DNA from: Zasmidium citrigriseum
Taxonomy: Eukaryota; Ascomycota; Dothideomycetes; Mycosphaerellales; Mycosphaerellaceae
DNA length: 50,977 nt
Assembly: GCA_002786025.1 (NCBI GenBank)
Contig: NHNW01000108.1
Coordinates: forward strand, 1-50,977
Direction: 5' to 3'
Both the position numbers and the translations under genes were made by a program. The notes beneath the pieces are model-generated. The model did not search any database, was not told the origin of the DNA, and saw nothing but the letters and a program-made list of their open reading frames with translations. Positions within the stretch are counted from its first letter, which is position 1. Each line of letters opens with the position of its first letter. Below are positions 1 to 10,599 of this stretch, piece by piece.

Positions 1-188
1 CTATTAGCCTCCTAGAAAATAACGGTGTAGTAGGCGCTAGTCTCGCCGAACTTATCGAGCTCTTTATTAATAGCCTCTTCTATAGGGTCTTGCTATCCTT
101 TATTATTAGTGTTTTCGAAGAGCTCGTCGATATCCTTATTATCGATCGGATAGCTTTATATACTATGTATTTCGTTAGCTCTAGCTTA

Positions 189-213
189 GACTAGTACGGA
201 CTAGTACGCTACT
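189..213. repeat. paired box a
   Basis: Two tandem units, GACTAGTACG then GACTAGTACG, are followed by CTACTAAGGA. The flank (AAGGAAGATTTTAAAC) resembles the flank of the box at 441. On minus the box sits in a plausible short intron. Confidence 0.5.
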
Positions 214-440
214 AAGGAAGATTTTAAACTTATATTATATCCCTAGCGGCTTTCTATCCTTTCTTCTTAAACACCTTCTAGAGCTTACTGCGTACATGGT
301 TAGCTATATTCAAGACTACAATGGAATATACTACTACCGGAAACATACTCTTCCTCGCTCTCTAGCTTATTATTAACATCTATCGGGTTAGGGTAGGTAG
401 CCTACTAGGCCGCACTACATACACTATTAGTCTAGATCCT

Positions 441-463
441 AACTAGTACGACTAGCACGCCGC
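441..463. repeat. paired box b
   Basis: Tandem units ACTAGTACG and ACTAGCACG are followed by CCGCTAAAGGA. It has the same orientation and similar flanks as the box at 189. Confidence 0.5.
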
Positions 464-1433
464 TAAAGGATTTTTAACATATAGGATCCTCTAGTTATAA
501 ACCGCTATTTTCGCGCTTAACTCGCGGGCCTACTACTCGGGGGATAGCGCGAGGTAGTCTTTATTTCTCTCGAGACGGCTAATAGCTAAACGCTTACTCG
601 CACGCGCTTTCTTAATAGCCTCCTATCTCGGAGCTCGGTTTATACGGCGCTTATTCTCTCTCATAGTATTCGGCTTCTTAGACTTCGCTTCTAGGGGCTT
701 TCGCTACTATAGCGTAGTACGGAAAGGCGTCTTATCCTTAGATTTCACACGCTTCTATAGCGTAGCTAGCGACTCGGATCTCTCTCGCTTTATTCTCTTA
801 GGTAGGTCGCGCTCTATAATAGCTTTCGAGTATACGGGTAGCGATGCGATTGATATACGACTTGTGTATAAACGAGCGGCTCGATACTAGTGTAAATAGC
901 GAAGATATACGTAGGAAAGGCGTATTATCGCCTAAACTCGCTAGCGTCGCTATATTAATACCGCCGTTACTAGGTAATAGACCCCTAGTAACGACGACAC
1001 CTCTTCGATAGCGATATCGAGGTTATCGATAATAAAGAAGAAGAAGAGGATAGGAAGCGAGAAGAAGGCACTAATATAGTGTTAGGAAGCTTGTGATCGT
1101 AGGTAGTTAATATAGGAAGTAAGCTAGTAACTAACCGAAGGAACGACTTCCTTAGCTATTATAAGACTCCGAGCTAGCCCTTTAGAGTACTAAGTAACTC
1201 TCTAAAGAGGAAAGCGGTAGATAGATCGACTAGACGAAAGATTACGAGCGAGTTAAGTATATCGAGACGTTAATAATCCCCGTAGTAGCCGGGATAATCT
1301 AGAAGCTAATATAGCCTATAGTACTACTCGAGAAGTGCTACGATCGATTCGAAGGTCCCTCCTACTAGTTACAACCTCTACGAATTTCGGTATACATTCA
1401 AAACACGAATCTCGAGGATCTTAGCAATCTGGA

Positions 1434-1457
1434 GCCGTAGTAGTCGCCGTACTAGTC
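1434..1457. repeat. paired box d
   Basis: CCGTAGTAGTCG is followed by CCGTACTAGTC, the inverse orientation of the boxes at 189 and 441. It lies upstream of the H3-like relic. A weaker relative is at 1276-1292. Confidence 0.45.
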
Positions 1458-1819
1458 TTATCTAGCGAGGCTTAGCCGGCTCGGCCAGATCTCTACACAT
1501 ACTTTAGGCTCTACCTATATCTAAGTAATATTAATTTCGGTAACGATTGGATCGGCTATACGAGAGTTTAACTACTACGGCATATAGTATATAGACCTCT
1601 ACCGTATAGGCTCGACCGTATTATTATAATAGGCCTTCGTCGACGCGTCTTTCTTCTATCTCCTTTTAATTAACACACCCTTTAACTAGGTCTCTATTTT
1701 AACGTAGATTAACACGATATTTACGTATTATCGACGGCTAGCTCGAACGAAGAGGGTGGTAGGTATTATAATACCTCTACTATTACCTAATATAGGCTAA
1801 GCTCTAGTAACACTAGCCT

Positions 1820-2300
1820 AAAAACGACCTCCGGCGAGGAAGACACTATCGAAGCTAAAGCCTAAACGCACGCCGACGAAGGGTCGATATATAGTACCTA
1901 ACTAGAGTAGCACTCCAAAGCGAAGGACTCGACGATTCGGAAAACCCCTTAAAGGCAAGAAATTAATAGGCACAGCTCTAGCCGGCCGGCGTAAATAGAA
2001 ACTAGGTATAGTCGCTCTACGTGAGATTCGATATATACAAAAGACTTACGATCTTATTATTCCTCGGATATCGTTTATACGACTTATTCGCGAAGTAGCC
2101 GCTACGTTTCGATATAACCTACGTTTCTAGTCTAACGTATTGTTCGCTTTACAAGAAGCCGCCGAGGCGCACCTCGTCCGCGAGTTTAAATATAGTCTTA
2201 ATCTTGTATTGCATATAAAAAGAGTAACAATTTAGTAAAGAGATATAAGGCTCGTACAAACACTACGAGATAAGATTCTTCTAATAGATAAGTTACTAGT
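1820..2300 (+). pseudogene. histone H3-like gene relic
   Basis: The frame starting at 2011 reads VALREIRYIQK, followed by PRISFIRLIREVA, LRF-stop-SNVLFALQEAAEAHLV and KRVTI-stop-stop-RDIRLV. This aligns without gaps over about 85 residues to the histone H3 fold: alpha-N REIRRYQ, alpha-1 PFxRLVREIA, alpha-2 LRFQSSAVxALQEASEAYLV, alpha-3 KRVTIMPKDIQLA. The tail upstream (1861-2005) is rich in Lys, Arg, Pro and Thr, as in H3. Stops at 1996, 2128, 2233 and 2236 fit RIP of CAG/CAA or TGG. Loop 1 has the canonical H3 length, without the short insertion usual in CENP-A, so this looks like an H3 variant and not an obvious centromeric one. Residues differ from canonical H3 at many usually invariant sites, so it is an old variant and not a fresh copy. 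The start codon is not identifiable. Confidence 0.8.
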
Positions 2301-2350
2301 ATAGAGGTAAGCGGATAAGTCTACTATCCGCTTAAGATTTTATTTCCTAA

Positions 2351-2375
2351 GACTAGTATAACTAGTACGGACTTC
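2351..2375. repeat. paired box e
   Basis: GACTAGTATA is followed by ACTAGTACGGACT, just downstream of the H3-like relic. Confidence 0.45.
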
Positions 2376-3420
2376 CTACCTACGAGGGCCTAGCTCTAAT
2401 ATCGACGACATCCCTAGTACTAGACTACCCTCCGCATCTGTGCTCCGACAAGACTTTTAAAGTATAGCGACAAGACCTTAAAGTATAGCGAAGAAATACT
2501 ACCTCTCGAATATCGGTTACCTCTATACTCGCCTACTACAAGGTATCTCTCTAGTTCTCGTAGGGCTTAAAGCTAATCTCGTCGGCCTAATAGATCGTTT
2601 CTTTATTATATATTTAATAGACCTCTTCTAGTACTAACTTCGGATATATTACTACTAGTATCGACTAGATCTCTAGTCTCGGTCGTAAGAGGCCGGCGTC
2701 GCTTCTCTTTATTAATAGCCTCTAGCTATAAGCGTATATAGTAAGCTATTACGAGGACTGTCTCGAAATATACTACTACTAAAAGCTACTAGTAATGTGT
2801 CTATCTATATATTTATCGAATCCTTCTACGCCGGCTACTATACCTACCCTATCGCTACGGATATATACCGAGTTCAAGTCCTAACTACTCCGCCTACTTC
2901 TTTACTAAGGGACTCCTCGATTACGCCGTCCCCTAGGTATAAGTTTACTCTTTCGGTGCGAGCTTACCGTATTACTATACTAGGGATTTACGGTAGTGCT
3001 AGTATTTCGGCTTCGGACTAGCACGACTACTACGCTAGCTCTTATATACTTTGATTAGGGCCCTTATATTCTTTAATTAGCGATTCTACGGCTTACTCCT
3101 GTCTTCGCTTTAATAGGCATTATATGTAAGACTTCGGTAAAGGAAGGAGCAAGCTGTCGCTGGCTAAGACACTATATAAAGGTGTTACTAGCAACCTTAA
3201 TCCTCTTCCCTTTATTACACCCCTACTACTAACTCTTAGTCGGCTCTTTAATATACGCATAGCGGTAGCTAGTATATATTCTCTATATTACTACCTACGG
3301 TCTCGATATACTAACGATAGCGATAGCTCGCCGCCGCCCTATATTGCTATACTAACTGTTACGAGCTCGCTATTAATGTTTTAATAGCGAGCTCGCCTTT
3401 CGTCTAAACCTCCTACACTA
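2376..3420 (+). other. decayed sequence with one short open stretch
   Basis: The only uninterrupted stretch is 2797-3021 (+, about 74 codons). It reads Ser/Tyr/Ile-rich, with no motif I recognise. A paired box at 3015-3039 overlaps its end. I read the rest as mutated element interior. No gene can be called. Confidence 0.4.
3015..3039. repeat. paired box f
   Basis: GGACTAGCACG is followed by ACTACTACGCTAGC. It combines the unit of this element (ACTAGCACG) with the unit typical of the 22242-32985 element (ACTACTACG), which links the two box families. Confidence 0.5.
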
Positions 3421-3709
3421 ACAATTCGAAATCGCCCTTATCGCCGTTAATTATAAGCAAATCGAAGAGACATTATAGGCAAAACGAAGAGAACGAGACT
3501 AGATAACACGCCGAGGAAGAGGCTAACGAGCGCCTTTAAGAAGACTAGAGCTATAAGACTACTAGCCCTAAATTAGCTAGTAGTAAAGAAGAAGAAGAAG
3601 TCTAGTACTTCATCTAGACTCGCCGATAGCCCCTATTAGTACCGCAGAACTCGCTTTAGAGAGAAGGTGTTATTTTAGCGACTAGCCGGAAAGACTCCCC
3701 GCAAGCGCC

Positions 3710-3766
3710 GTATATTTACACCGTAATAGTCCCCGTGCTAGTCGGGATTGAGCTAATAATAAATAG
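3710..3766 (+). other. spliceosomal intron containing a paired box (g)
   Basis: The 5' splice site is GTATAT, a CTAAT-type branch sequence lies near 3752, and the 3' end is ATAG. Inside, 3718-3746 holds ACCGTAATAGTC and CCCGTGCTAGTC. Removal keeps the flanking frame open with one base before and two after the junction. Confidence 0.6.
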
Positions 3767-3966
3767 GCACTAGTAACAAGCTCGTTAGATAGGCCCTCTT
3801 CCCTCTAGTCTAGGTAGCTAGTAAGTACTTCGCGTGTACTCGCAAGCTATTCGACCGCCTAAATAAGGAGATCTTACTCGACGTTAGTTTAATTAAGAAG
3901 AGGATATCGAGGGATACTTCGGTGCTTCTTTAGGCCGTTAGTAAAGGCTATATCGCGCACTACTTC

Positions 3967-4022
3967 GTAAGTATATTAACTTTCGATAGAAATTATTTAA
4001 TATATGTACTAATTTAATACAG
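3967..4022 (+). other. spliceosomal intron without a box
   Basis: GTAAGT at the 5' end, TACTAAT branch site and TACAG at the 3' end, 56 bp, all typical of ascomycete introns. The downstream frame fits better if the AG at 4023-4024 is used. Confidence 0.6.
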
Positions 4023-4510
4023 AGGTAGGCAAGATTATAACTATTCGCACTAGTCGCTTTATTAAGGAGTCGGATACGGACTAGCTATATAGATTATTAA
4101 AGGGCACCTTAATAGAGAAGGACATAGCGGCTTTAGAGGACTTTAAGAAACTCTAGGCGTAGGCTTTATAGGTGTCGATTCCGGACAAGTACTACACGCC
4201 GTCTTTGTATAGTATAGCGAAGAAGGAGTTTACGGTTAGGGCTAGTAGGCCGTTAGGTTCGCTTGGAAAGGGTAAGGGTAAGGAGAAGGAGGTCGTTCCT
4301 ACGAAGAAGAAGAGACTAGTTATTCTTCTAGACGAGGACGGCGCCGACGATAGCAATAGCGATAAGTAGATAGTTCTTTAGCGCTATACCTTCTTCGCTT
4401 CGATCGAGATACCCGGCACTTGCCTATATACTAATAGCTAAATGAATTAACCTTTTAGTGCTTACATTTAAGATCTTTCTAGCTCTACTTTATAATTTTA
4501 GCCTGTCTGT

Positions 4511-4536
4511 ACACCGTACTAGTCGCCGTGCTAGTC
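4511..4536. repeat. paired box h, right subterminal
   Basis: ACCGTACTAGTCG is followed by CCGTGCTAGTC, after the last gene and before the terminal zone. It is in the same relative place as the box at 32821 in the complete element. Confidence 0.55.
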
Positions 4537-4539
4537 TTC

Positions 4540-4679
4540 CCTGCAATTTCCCTTTCCCCTTTCCTTCCTAGCGTCCGCAATTTCCAGCCGGACTATATAT
4601 TATTTTATCTTCCCCTTCCTAATATTAGCGGGAAGGGAAGACGAAGAACCCTTTCCTTCCCTTCCCTTAGTAAGGTCTA
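4540..4679 (+). repeat. right subterminal zone and terminal inverted repeat
   Basis: A pyrimidine tract, TCCTAATATTAGCGGGAAGGGA and AACCCTTTCC lead to the terminal CCCTTAGTAAGGTCTA (4664-4679). The complete hAT element has the parallel order CCCTAATCTTACGGGAAGGGA, AACCCTTCCC and CCTATAGTAATGCCTA. The 8 bp after the end, ATCTATAG (4680-4687), would be the target duplication; its partner is outside the window. Confidence 0.6.
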
Positions 4680-4687
4680 ATCTATAG

Positions 4688-5575
4688 GCGATTTCTAGAA
4701 TATATTAAATAAGTAGTAGCGAAACTATATTAATTAGCTTTATAATTAAGAATACCTCGAGCTCGACTAAGTAGAAGACTATACTACGCTTCTCTATGTA
4801 TATCTCCTCTCCCTTCGATAAAGTACGATCTAAATAGTAAGCTAATAAGCGTATAATAACCTTTATCGCTAATAGGAACTAGAAAGCGCGCTAGTACGTA
4901 TATATTAGCTATATAACCCGCGCCTTAGCTATAAGACTCGATACGTATTGTTTTAGTACTAACTCTTCCTATTTCTACCTAATAAGGAACGACGACGATA
5001 CTCGTACTACCTTAGCTTCCCTACCCTAGACGACGCCGCCTATAGGATAGAGTACGAATTAAGGAGTATATATAGATAGAACGTTTAAAAGCCGTAGCTA
5101 ATTCTATCTATAGATCTCGATACGTACCTCTCGCCTAAGACTATTAGGCTCTACTAAGACGCCCTTCCCCTCCCCGTATACTATAATATATCTACTATTA
5201 GTAAAGAGCTTAATTAGAGTACTTATAGGATCGAATACTTAAAGTTACGAGTAGCGCTCTAGGTACGACGTACGAACGAATATAGTATCTATACTATATA
5301 GTTACTAGCGTATATACGGGGATTAGCTTAGGATATCTTATATTATAGTCTACCTAGGGACTCTCTCCCTAGGTACGTAATAGAAGAGGTAGAGTAAAAA
5401 GAAACGCTTACTAGATTATCCTTCCCTAAACGATACGTAACGGTAAGTAGTAGGGAAGAGTAGTATTATAAATATTAAAGAGGCCTATATAAGTAAAAAG
5501 ATAGATAATAGTAGCTATCGTACTAAAAAGGTTATATCGAAATATAGTAAGGCTAGCTCCCCTATTTTAATATAT
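4688..5575. other. decayed sequence without recognisable gene
   Basis: Strongly RIP-mutated in all frames on both strands. I see no domain, terminal repeat or RNA signal. Confidence 0.5.
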
Positions 5576-5577
5576 AC

Positions 5578-5648
5578 TAACCCTAGGAATCGAACCTAGT
5601 AGGACTAATATCGCGATACTAACTAGGCTACTAGGCTAGTTAATAGAA
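5578..5648 (-). repeat. tRNA-like sequence, copy 1
   Basis: On minus this contains an A-box-like TAGCCTAGTTAGTA and a B-box GGTTCGATTCC with a 5-bp T stem (CTAGG/CCTAG). ACTAGCC can pair with GGTTAGT as an acceptor-like stem (one G-T pair). The D and anticodon arms do not fold convincingly, so this is a mutated tRNA gene or the head of a tRNA-derived SINE. I assign no anticodon. Confidence 0.5.
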
Positions 5649-5782
5649 ACTAAAGCTCGCTATTAGACATATATACGTAAATAAGTAGTAGAGTTATAAA
5701 AAAGATTAATAGGCTAATATTATAAAAACGATAAAAAGATTATATTAAAATACGCTAACGCTAGTTACTATATTTTAATAAT

Positions 5783-5856
5783 ACTAAACCTAGGAATCGA
5801 ACCTAGTAGGACTAATAGCGCGGTACTAACTAGGCTACTAGGCCGATTAATAATAC
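5783..5856 (-). repeat. tRNA-like sequence, copy 2
   Basis: Near-identical to copy 1 and 207 bp from it, with the same A- and B-box positions. Sequence on the right flank of both (TATTTTAATA...ACTAA) is also shared, so a unit of about 200 bp was duplicated in tandem. Confidence 0.5.
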
Positions 5857-5869
5857 TATAAGATATTTA

Positions 5870-7240
5870 AAGGTTATATACCTTAAAAAAGCCTATCTAG
5901 AGCTCTTTCTTATAATAAGGGAGCTATAAGTTACTTACGAAGACTTTCGATAATTCGCTATAGCTAGTTATAGTTTATATATAATATAGCCTCCTCGATT
6001 CGGGCGTTATATTTCCTCTTATATAATATATAGCGTATATAGGCTCGAGGGAGGTTATCGTCTACCTACCTTACGTTAGCTAAGTAGGTCTAATAAGAAA
6101 CTCCCTATTACCTATAAGACGAGTATAGCGAGACTATAGTAACGCTACTATCCGTTAATTCGATCTAAAAGATATAATACTATCGCTTCTTATTAGAAAC
6201 CCCTAGCCTTTCCTAGAAGGAAGCTAAGTAGCTCTACTAGTCTAACGGGCTACCTTTAATAAATACTAGTAATACTCGCGAGCCCGTATTACCCTTCCGT
6301 CGTTTTAGGCAATCTAATACGCTTAATTACCTTATAGCCTAGGATACGGTATTATCCCTACTCTTATTCTCGTAAGTTAGTACTAGACCTTATTCGAAAT
6401 CTAATATAGGCTAAGCTAGAGGATAGTAAGAATAATAGGCTAAGCCTAGATCGTTTAACGGGCTAAGAGAAGGCTTCGAAACGTTAATAGGTAGCTCTAA
6501 TAAACTATATATAGTACCGTCGTATAGTAGAAGCGGTTATAGTAGAGGGTAGTTAGACGTTTCTATAGTAGTTAGGCTCGGAGATATTCCTAACGCGGTG
6601 TTAACTAGCCTACTTAAGCTATCTAGTACATAATAATAATATTAACGAGAATTAGAGGCTATAGAGTCTCGTTCCTACGTTAAGACTTCTATAAGCTAGG
6701 GCTTCTTAACTAGCTCCCTCTTATAGACTACTATATCTCCCTAGAGGTACTCTCGTATAAGCGAGTTAATATTATCGTTTAGAGTATCGCTATTATTATC
6801 GTTATCGATATAGTAGAAGGAGCTAGCGGGCTAATATATAGGAAGAGGACTACTAGATTATATTTTAATATTATTAAGTAGCGTTTATAACGTATAAGAC
6901 GGGTTCTATAGGAGTAGCTACTAGGTACGAGTTCGCGAAGGAGCTAGCGAATACTATAGTAGCTACTATAGCTTTACTCTTATAATCTAATTAGACTACT
7001 ACTACGGATACTACTCTAGTCTCCGCTCTTAAACTATATTACCTCCTATTAGATAACTTTTAACCTCCCTTAAACGGAGCCTTAACGTTACGTTCTAAAA
7101 TTTAATAAAGAAGATAGTCTACTTCGTATCCTAGGAGCTATACTACCTAATAGACTCTACTACTACTAGGTTCGTATCCTTAATCCTTATCTAACTCTTC
7201 GCTACGTCGTATATAACCTAGGCTCGTATTAACCTTCCTC
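5870..7240 (-). pseudogene. decayed coding sequence, unrecognised
   Basis: Minus-strand frames between about 6500 and 6100 read as protein-like with RIP-type stops, including SPLDQQSYLASFQERLGVSN. No family is recognised and the limits are not defined. The rest of the interval shows nothing clear. Confidence 0.25.
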
Positions 7241-7249
7241 TAGGTTAAC

Positions 7250-7860
7250 TATAAACTAGTAGGAGAATAACTAGTAGATCCTATATACTAGATAGTAGAG
7301 TCTACCGCCGACTAGTCGAAAATCCGCCTATATAGTACGAAGAATATAGCGAGAAGCTTACCCTTATACTAGTTTTAGTCTAAGCTAATAAAGACCTTAG
7401 TAGCTAGCTCGTTAACTATATTACAAGTTAGCTAGGACTTAACGTAGCTACTATATTCTATATACTTACTATTAGTAGTATACTATAGCTATAGCGTTAG
7501 TATAATATACCTAACGTAGATATTTAATCCCTAATTAACGATATAGTACTCTAGATAATCGCTCTCCTTCGCCTTATAGGCTATAACGATATAATCTAGT
7601 CCCTTTAGTATACCGCCTAGCTTATATCTCTACTCCGCCTAAGTCTTTCTAGCGTTAGCTATTATATACTCGCTAGCAGTACTCTTTATAATAGCGTATA
7701 AGTACTAGGTTATAGCTTTACTACTAGGATTAAAGACGATATCGTCGCGACTACTAGAGATATAGAGGGGGATATTTATAACTAGGTAGATAACCTTATA
7801 GTTATTAAGCTCGTTTAGAGCTAGTACGGGTATATTCTATCTAATATTAGTAATAGTAAT
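7250..7860 (-). pseudogene. decayed gene A1 (paralogue of A2)
   Basis: The minus frame includes DDIVFNPSSKAITQYLYAII, then KSTASEYIIANARKTQAE, then GLNIYVRYIILTL and NELATKVFISLDQN. Stops are RIP-type. A second diverged version (A2) lies about 1 kb to the right on the same strand. I do not recognise the protein. The doublet suggests a tandemly duplicated gene or two copies of an element. Confidence 0.4.
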
Positions 7861-8289
7861 TAATATAGCGCTATAATCTTAATCCGCTTATAGTAAAACG
7901 TTCGCTAATCGCTATATACCTAGGTTAATAGTTATAGTAATAGCTAAGTATTAGAGCTATAGTTATAAGGGTATACTTAGCTAGATACTAGAGTAGTCTC
8001 TACGGCTTCGATTCTATAATCCGATTAGACCTTAGTATTAGATACTAACCTAGTCTCTATAGGCTAACTATATATAATAACTTCTAACCTTACCTTTATA
8101 GAGATCTTTAGCTCGCTTATAAAATTAGAGTTAGGAAGATAGCCTAGTTCTTATTCTTATAGCTATCTTATCTATAACGTATCGCCGCTTAAGCCTAGGT
8201 TCCCTTAGTCTAAATCGGAGTCCTTACTACGTTATAGGGTACATAGACTATATTAGATCTTATACTAGGTTACCTATAGACTAGTAGGT

Positions 8290-8880
8290 TACTTACCTAA
8301 ACCTCCCCTATACTTGCCTAAGAAGTTAACTTTTATCTAGTCTAAGATCTAGCCGTATACTACGAAGAAGTTAGCCCTAAGCTTACCTACGTACTCGTCC
8401 TCCTAGGTAATAAGGACCTTACTAGCTAAACTACCGACTATTTTACAAGTTAGTAAAGATCTCCTACTACTACTATAGTTTCTATACTTACTAATTCCCT
8501 CGATCTATAGCTATAAGGTTAGTATAATCTACTTAATCTTAATACCGAGCTCCTTATTATAGTATTCCTACGAGTAGTCCTCCTCTATTACTACGTAGGC
8601 TATAACGATACGACGCGTACTTTATAGTATTCTAACTACCTTTATTCCGTATTACTTCTAGGTCTCTTTAGCCTTAGCTATCGTATACTCGCTAGCGGTA
8701 TACTTTATAGCTACGTACGTCGTCTAGTCTTTATAGGAGCTAGTAGGATCGAAGACGATATTCTTATAGTTACTATAGATATAGCGGGGGTAGGTTATAA
8801 TAAAGTAGATAGGCTTAGTACTATCGAGCTTATCTAATAGTAGATATATAATTCTTATAGCGTTAGTAATATTAGATCAA
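8290..8880 (-). pseudogene. decayed gene A2 (paralogue of A1)
   Basis: The minus frame contains IVFDPTSS, then YVAIKYTASEYTIAKAKETQK, and further on GSLASKVLIT. These blocks match the order and spacing of A1 (IVFNPSS, LYAIIKSTASEYIIANARKT, NELATKVFIS). More frame breaks than A1. Function unknown. Confidence 0.4.
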
Positions 8881-9249
8881 AAGTTATAGAGGGAAATACT
8901 TATAGTAAGTCGCTCGCTAGCTTTAATATACCTACTCTAATAGTTATTATAACGAATAGATATTCTAACGGTATAGCTATCTACCTTACTAAAGCTTAGA
9001 TAGTAGGAGCGCGCTCTCGCTATCGCTACTAATTAGCTAATTCGCCGCTTACGGAGGTTTATTAATAAGGCGAGTAACGTATATAGGCGCCTACTACTTA
9101 AATTAATAGCTTTAGCCCCTAAATTTCCTCTTAGATATACCTACCTCCCTACCTACCTTCTACTATATCCTTAAGCTACTTTAGTAGCCTTCCTCCTCCT
9201 TTACTATCTAGCTTAAGCTTTAGTATATACTTATCCTTTTCGACCTTTT

Positions 9250-10240
9250 CCTCTATCGCTAACCTTACCTAGATATATCTAACGCCTATAAAGCCCCTAC
9301 TAAGCCTACTAATACGCCTAAGCGCGACGTTACCTAGGTCGCTACTACCTAAGGCGACGCTTACTCTATTAATAACTAGTCCGCTATCTAGCTTAGTAGC
9401 CTTTCGAGTACTACCTTCTCCGATTAGGTCGCTACTACTATCGTAGCTAGTACTATTTAAACCCTCGTAGCTAGTACTAAGAAGACTCCTACCTATAAGT
9501 CTACTAGTAGTATAGCGCTACGTAAGTAGCTTAAGCGTAAGGCGAGTAAGATAGCTAGAGACGACTATAACGAAGATAACGAGGCTAGCGAAGATAACGA
9601 TAACCGCGAGATCCTACTTAACCTATATATCGAACTACTACGTAAGTATAAGGATAGCGAGTACTAGGTATACTATATATTTCTATTATTAGAACCGAGC
9701 TTTACTAACTTTCTATAGATAGAGGCGATTATAGATAGGATAGAAGATAGCTAGGGTAACGTATATATCGTCCCTATTAATATCTATCTAGTCCTACGTC
9801 TAGGAGTCGATACTACTATCTAGTTTACCTACTAGTACTACGTACTTCTACTAGGTATCCCTCTCGCTAACTACTATCTCCCTACCCCTAACTACTATAC
9901 TAACTAGCTCCCTAGTATTAGCTAGTACTAGGATAGTCCTAACTACCTCTTCGCCTACGCTACGCCTACTAATAGCCCTCTAACTCCCTAGATTCGTAGC
10001 TACTATATACTAGAGTACTAGGCTACCCTCTATCTAAATACTCTATACGATATCTAGTAAAGTATTAGTAGACTAAGAGAAGTAGATTAGGAGGCTTAGA
10101 TACGGCTCGAGATTAATTAGGCTATACTATACTTAATAATAATATAATTAGCTTAAGATATAAGGTCTTAAGTAGATACTTAAGATATAAGATCTTAAGT
10201 AGATACTTAAGATATAAGGTCTTAAGTAGATAGTAATAAG
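9250..10240 (+). pseudogene. decayed gene B1 (paralogue of B2)
   Basis: The plus frame has a Ser/Thr-rich N-terminal part, then STSSIALRKQLKRKASK, an acidic stretch, LRKYKDSEYQVYYIFLLLEP, and an Asn/Tyr/Pro-rich region. It ends in three repeats encoded by the 27-bp tandem array. Homologous to B2 about 1.3 kb to the right. Basic patch followed by an acidic patch suggests a nuclear protein. I do not know the family. Confidence 0.45.
10152..10232 (+). repeat. 27-bp tandem repeat, three units
   Basis: Three adjacent 27-bp units begin CTTAAGATATAAG; the middle unit differs by one base. The length keeps frame, giving nine residues (DIRSQVDTQ-like) three times at the end of B1. A single diverged relative is near 11413-11440 after B2. 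Confidence 0.85.
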
Positions 10241-10599
10241 AATACTATATTTCTTATAATAATTCCCTATATCCTTCTTATACGTCTATATTCTAATTTC
10301 CTATATCTTCTTATATATTTCTCGTTCTCGTAACTCGCGCGCCTTCCTTAAGACTTATTAATAAGCCGAGAGACGTATACTAGCGCTACTACTTTAAAAG
10401 CGATAGCTTTACCCCTAAAACTTCTCTCTAAATATACTATCTTCTAACCCTCCTACTACCTACTCTATTAAGTACCTTTAGTAGTACTTCCTCTCTTCTA
10501 GTATCTAGCTTAAGCTTTAGTAAGTACTTATTTTTCTCGACCTTTTCCTCTATCGCTAACTATTCCTTATAGCTATAGCTACGCCTATCGAGAGCCTAG

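Larger units (their letters stand above)
1..845 (-). pseudogene. decayed basic coiled-coil gene (homologue of the gene at 27200-28930)
   Basis: Read on minus from about 845 to 480, the frame is highly charged and helical with only RIP-type stops. It contains SESLATLQKR, then MRENKRRINR, then KKARASKRLAISRLERNK. The same order of blocks (LELATLQSRKR, IKENKRRNNL, KKARDSAIRRLKNK) occurs in the hAT element at 28740-28480, so the two are homologous. Below 470 the frame is broken by two box-bearing intervals (441-463 and 189-213). On minus these look like introns, with GTTAAA or GTTTAA starts and ACTAATAG or CTAAGCTAG ends. The function is unknown. The composition resembles DNA- or RNA-binding accessory proteins, which is only a guess. 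Confidence 0.5.
3475..4369 (+). pseudogene. basic three-exon gene of unknown function
   Basis: Exon 1 (about 3475-3709) reads KTKRTRLDNTPRKR, a Lys run, then EKVLF-stop-RLAGKTPRKR. Exon 2 (3767-3966) reads KLFDRLNKEILLDVSLIKKR and ends AVSKGYIAHYF. Exon 3 (about 4025-4369) reads IRTSRFIKESDTD, SIPDKYYTPSLYSIAKKEF, then a KGKGKEKE tract and an acidic tail ending in TAG. The intron at 3710-3766 joins exons 1 and 2 in frame. The intron at 3967-4022 has GTAAGT, TACTAAT and TACAG, but a 3' end at 4024 fits the frame better. The last 65 codons are free of stops, unusual for this window. Basic N-terminal half, basic patch and acidic C-terminus suggest a nuclear protein. I do not recognise the family. 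Confidence 0.5.
1..4679 (+). mobile_element. right-hand part of a hAT-like element carrying an H3-like gene
   Basis: This segment ends at 4664-4679 in CCCTTAGTAAGGTCTA. Its reverse complement matches the terminal repeat of the complete hAT element at 22242-32985 at 12 of 16 positions. The gene order also matches that element: a basic coiled-coil gene on minus, then an H3-fold gene on plus, then a pyrimidine/GGGAAGGGA-rich subterminal zone. Paired boxes related to GACTAGCACGG recur through it. CA and TG dinucleotides are clearly commoner here than in the rest of the window, so the copy is less mutated or younger. The transposase end lies left of the window, so a hAT origin is inferred from the relative and not from a transposase seen here. 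Confidence 0.65.

Noticed and set aside
1820..2300. Calling the H3 relic a CENP-A gene, and the block a centromere
   Set aside because: Loop 1 lacks the extra residues typical of CENP-A and no centromere-specific signal can be read; H3-like is the supported call.
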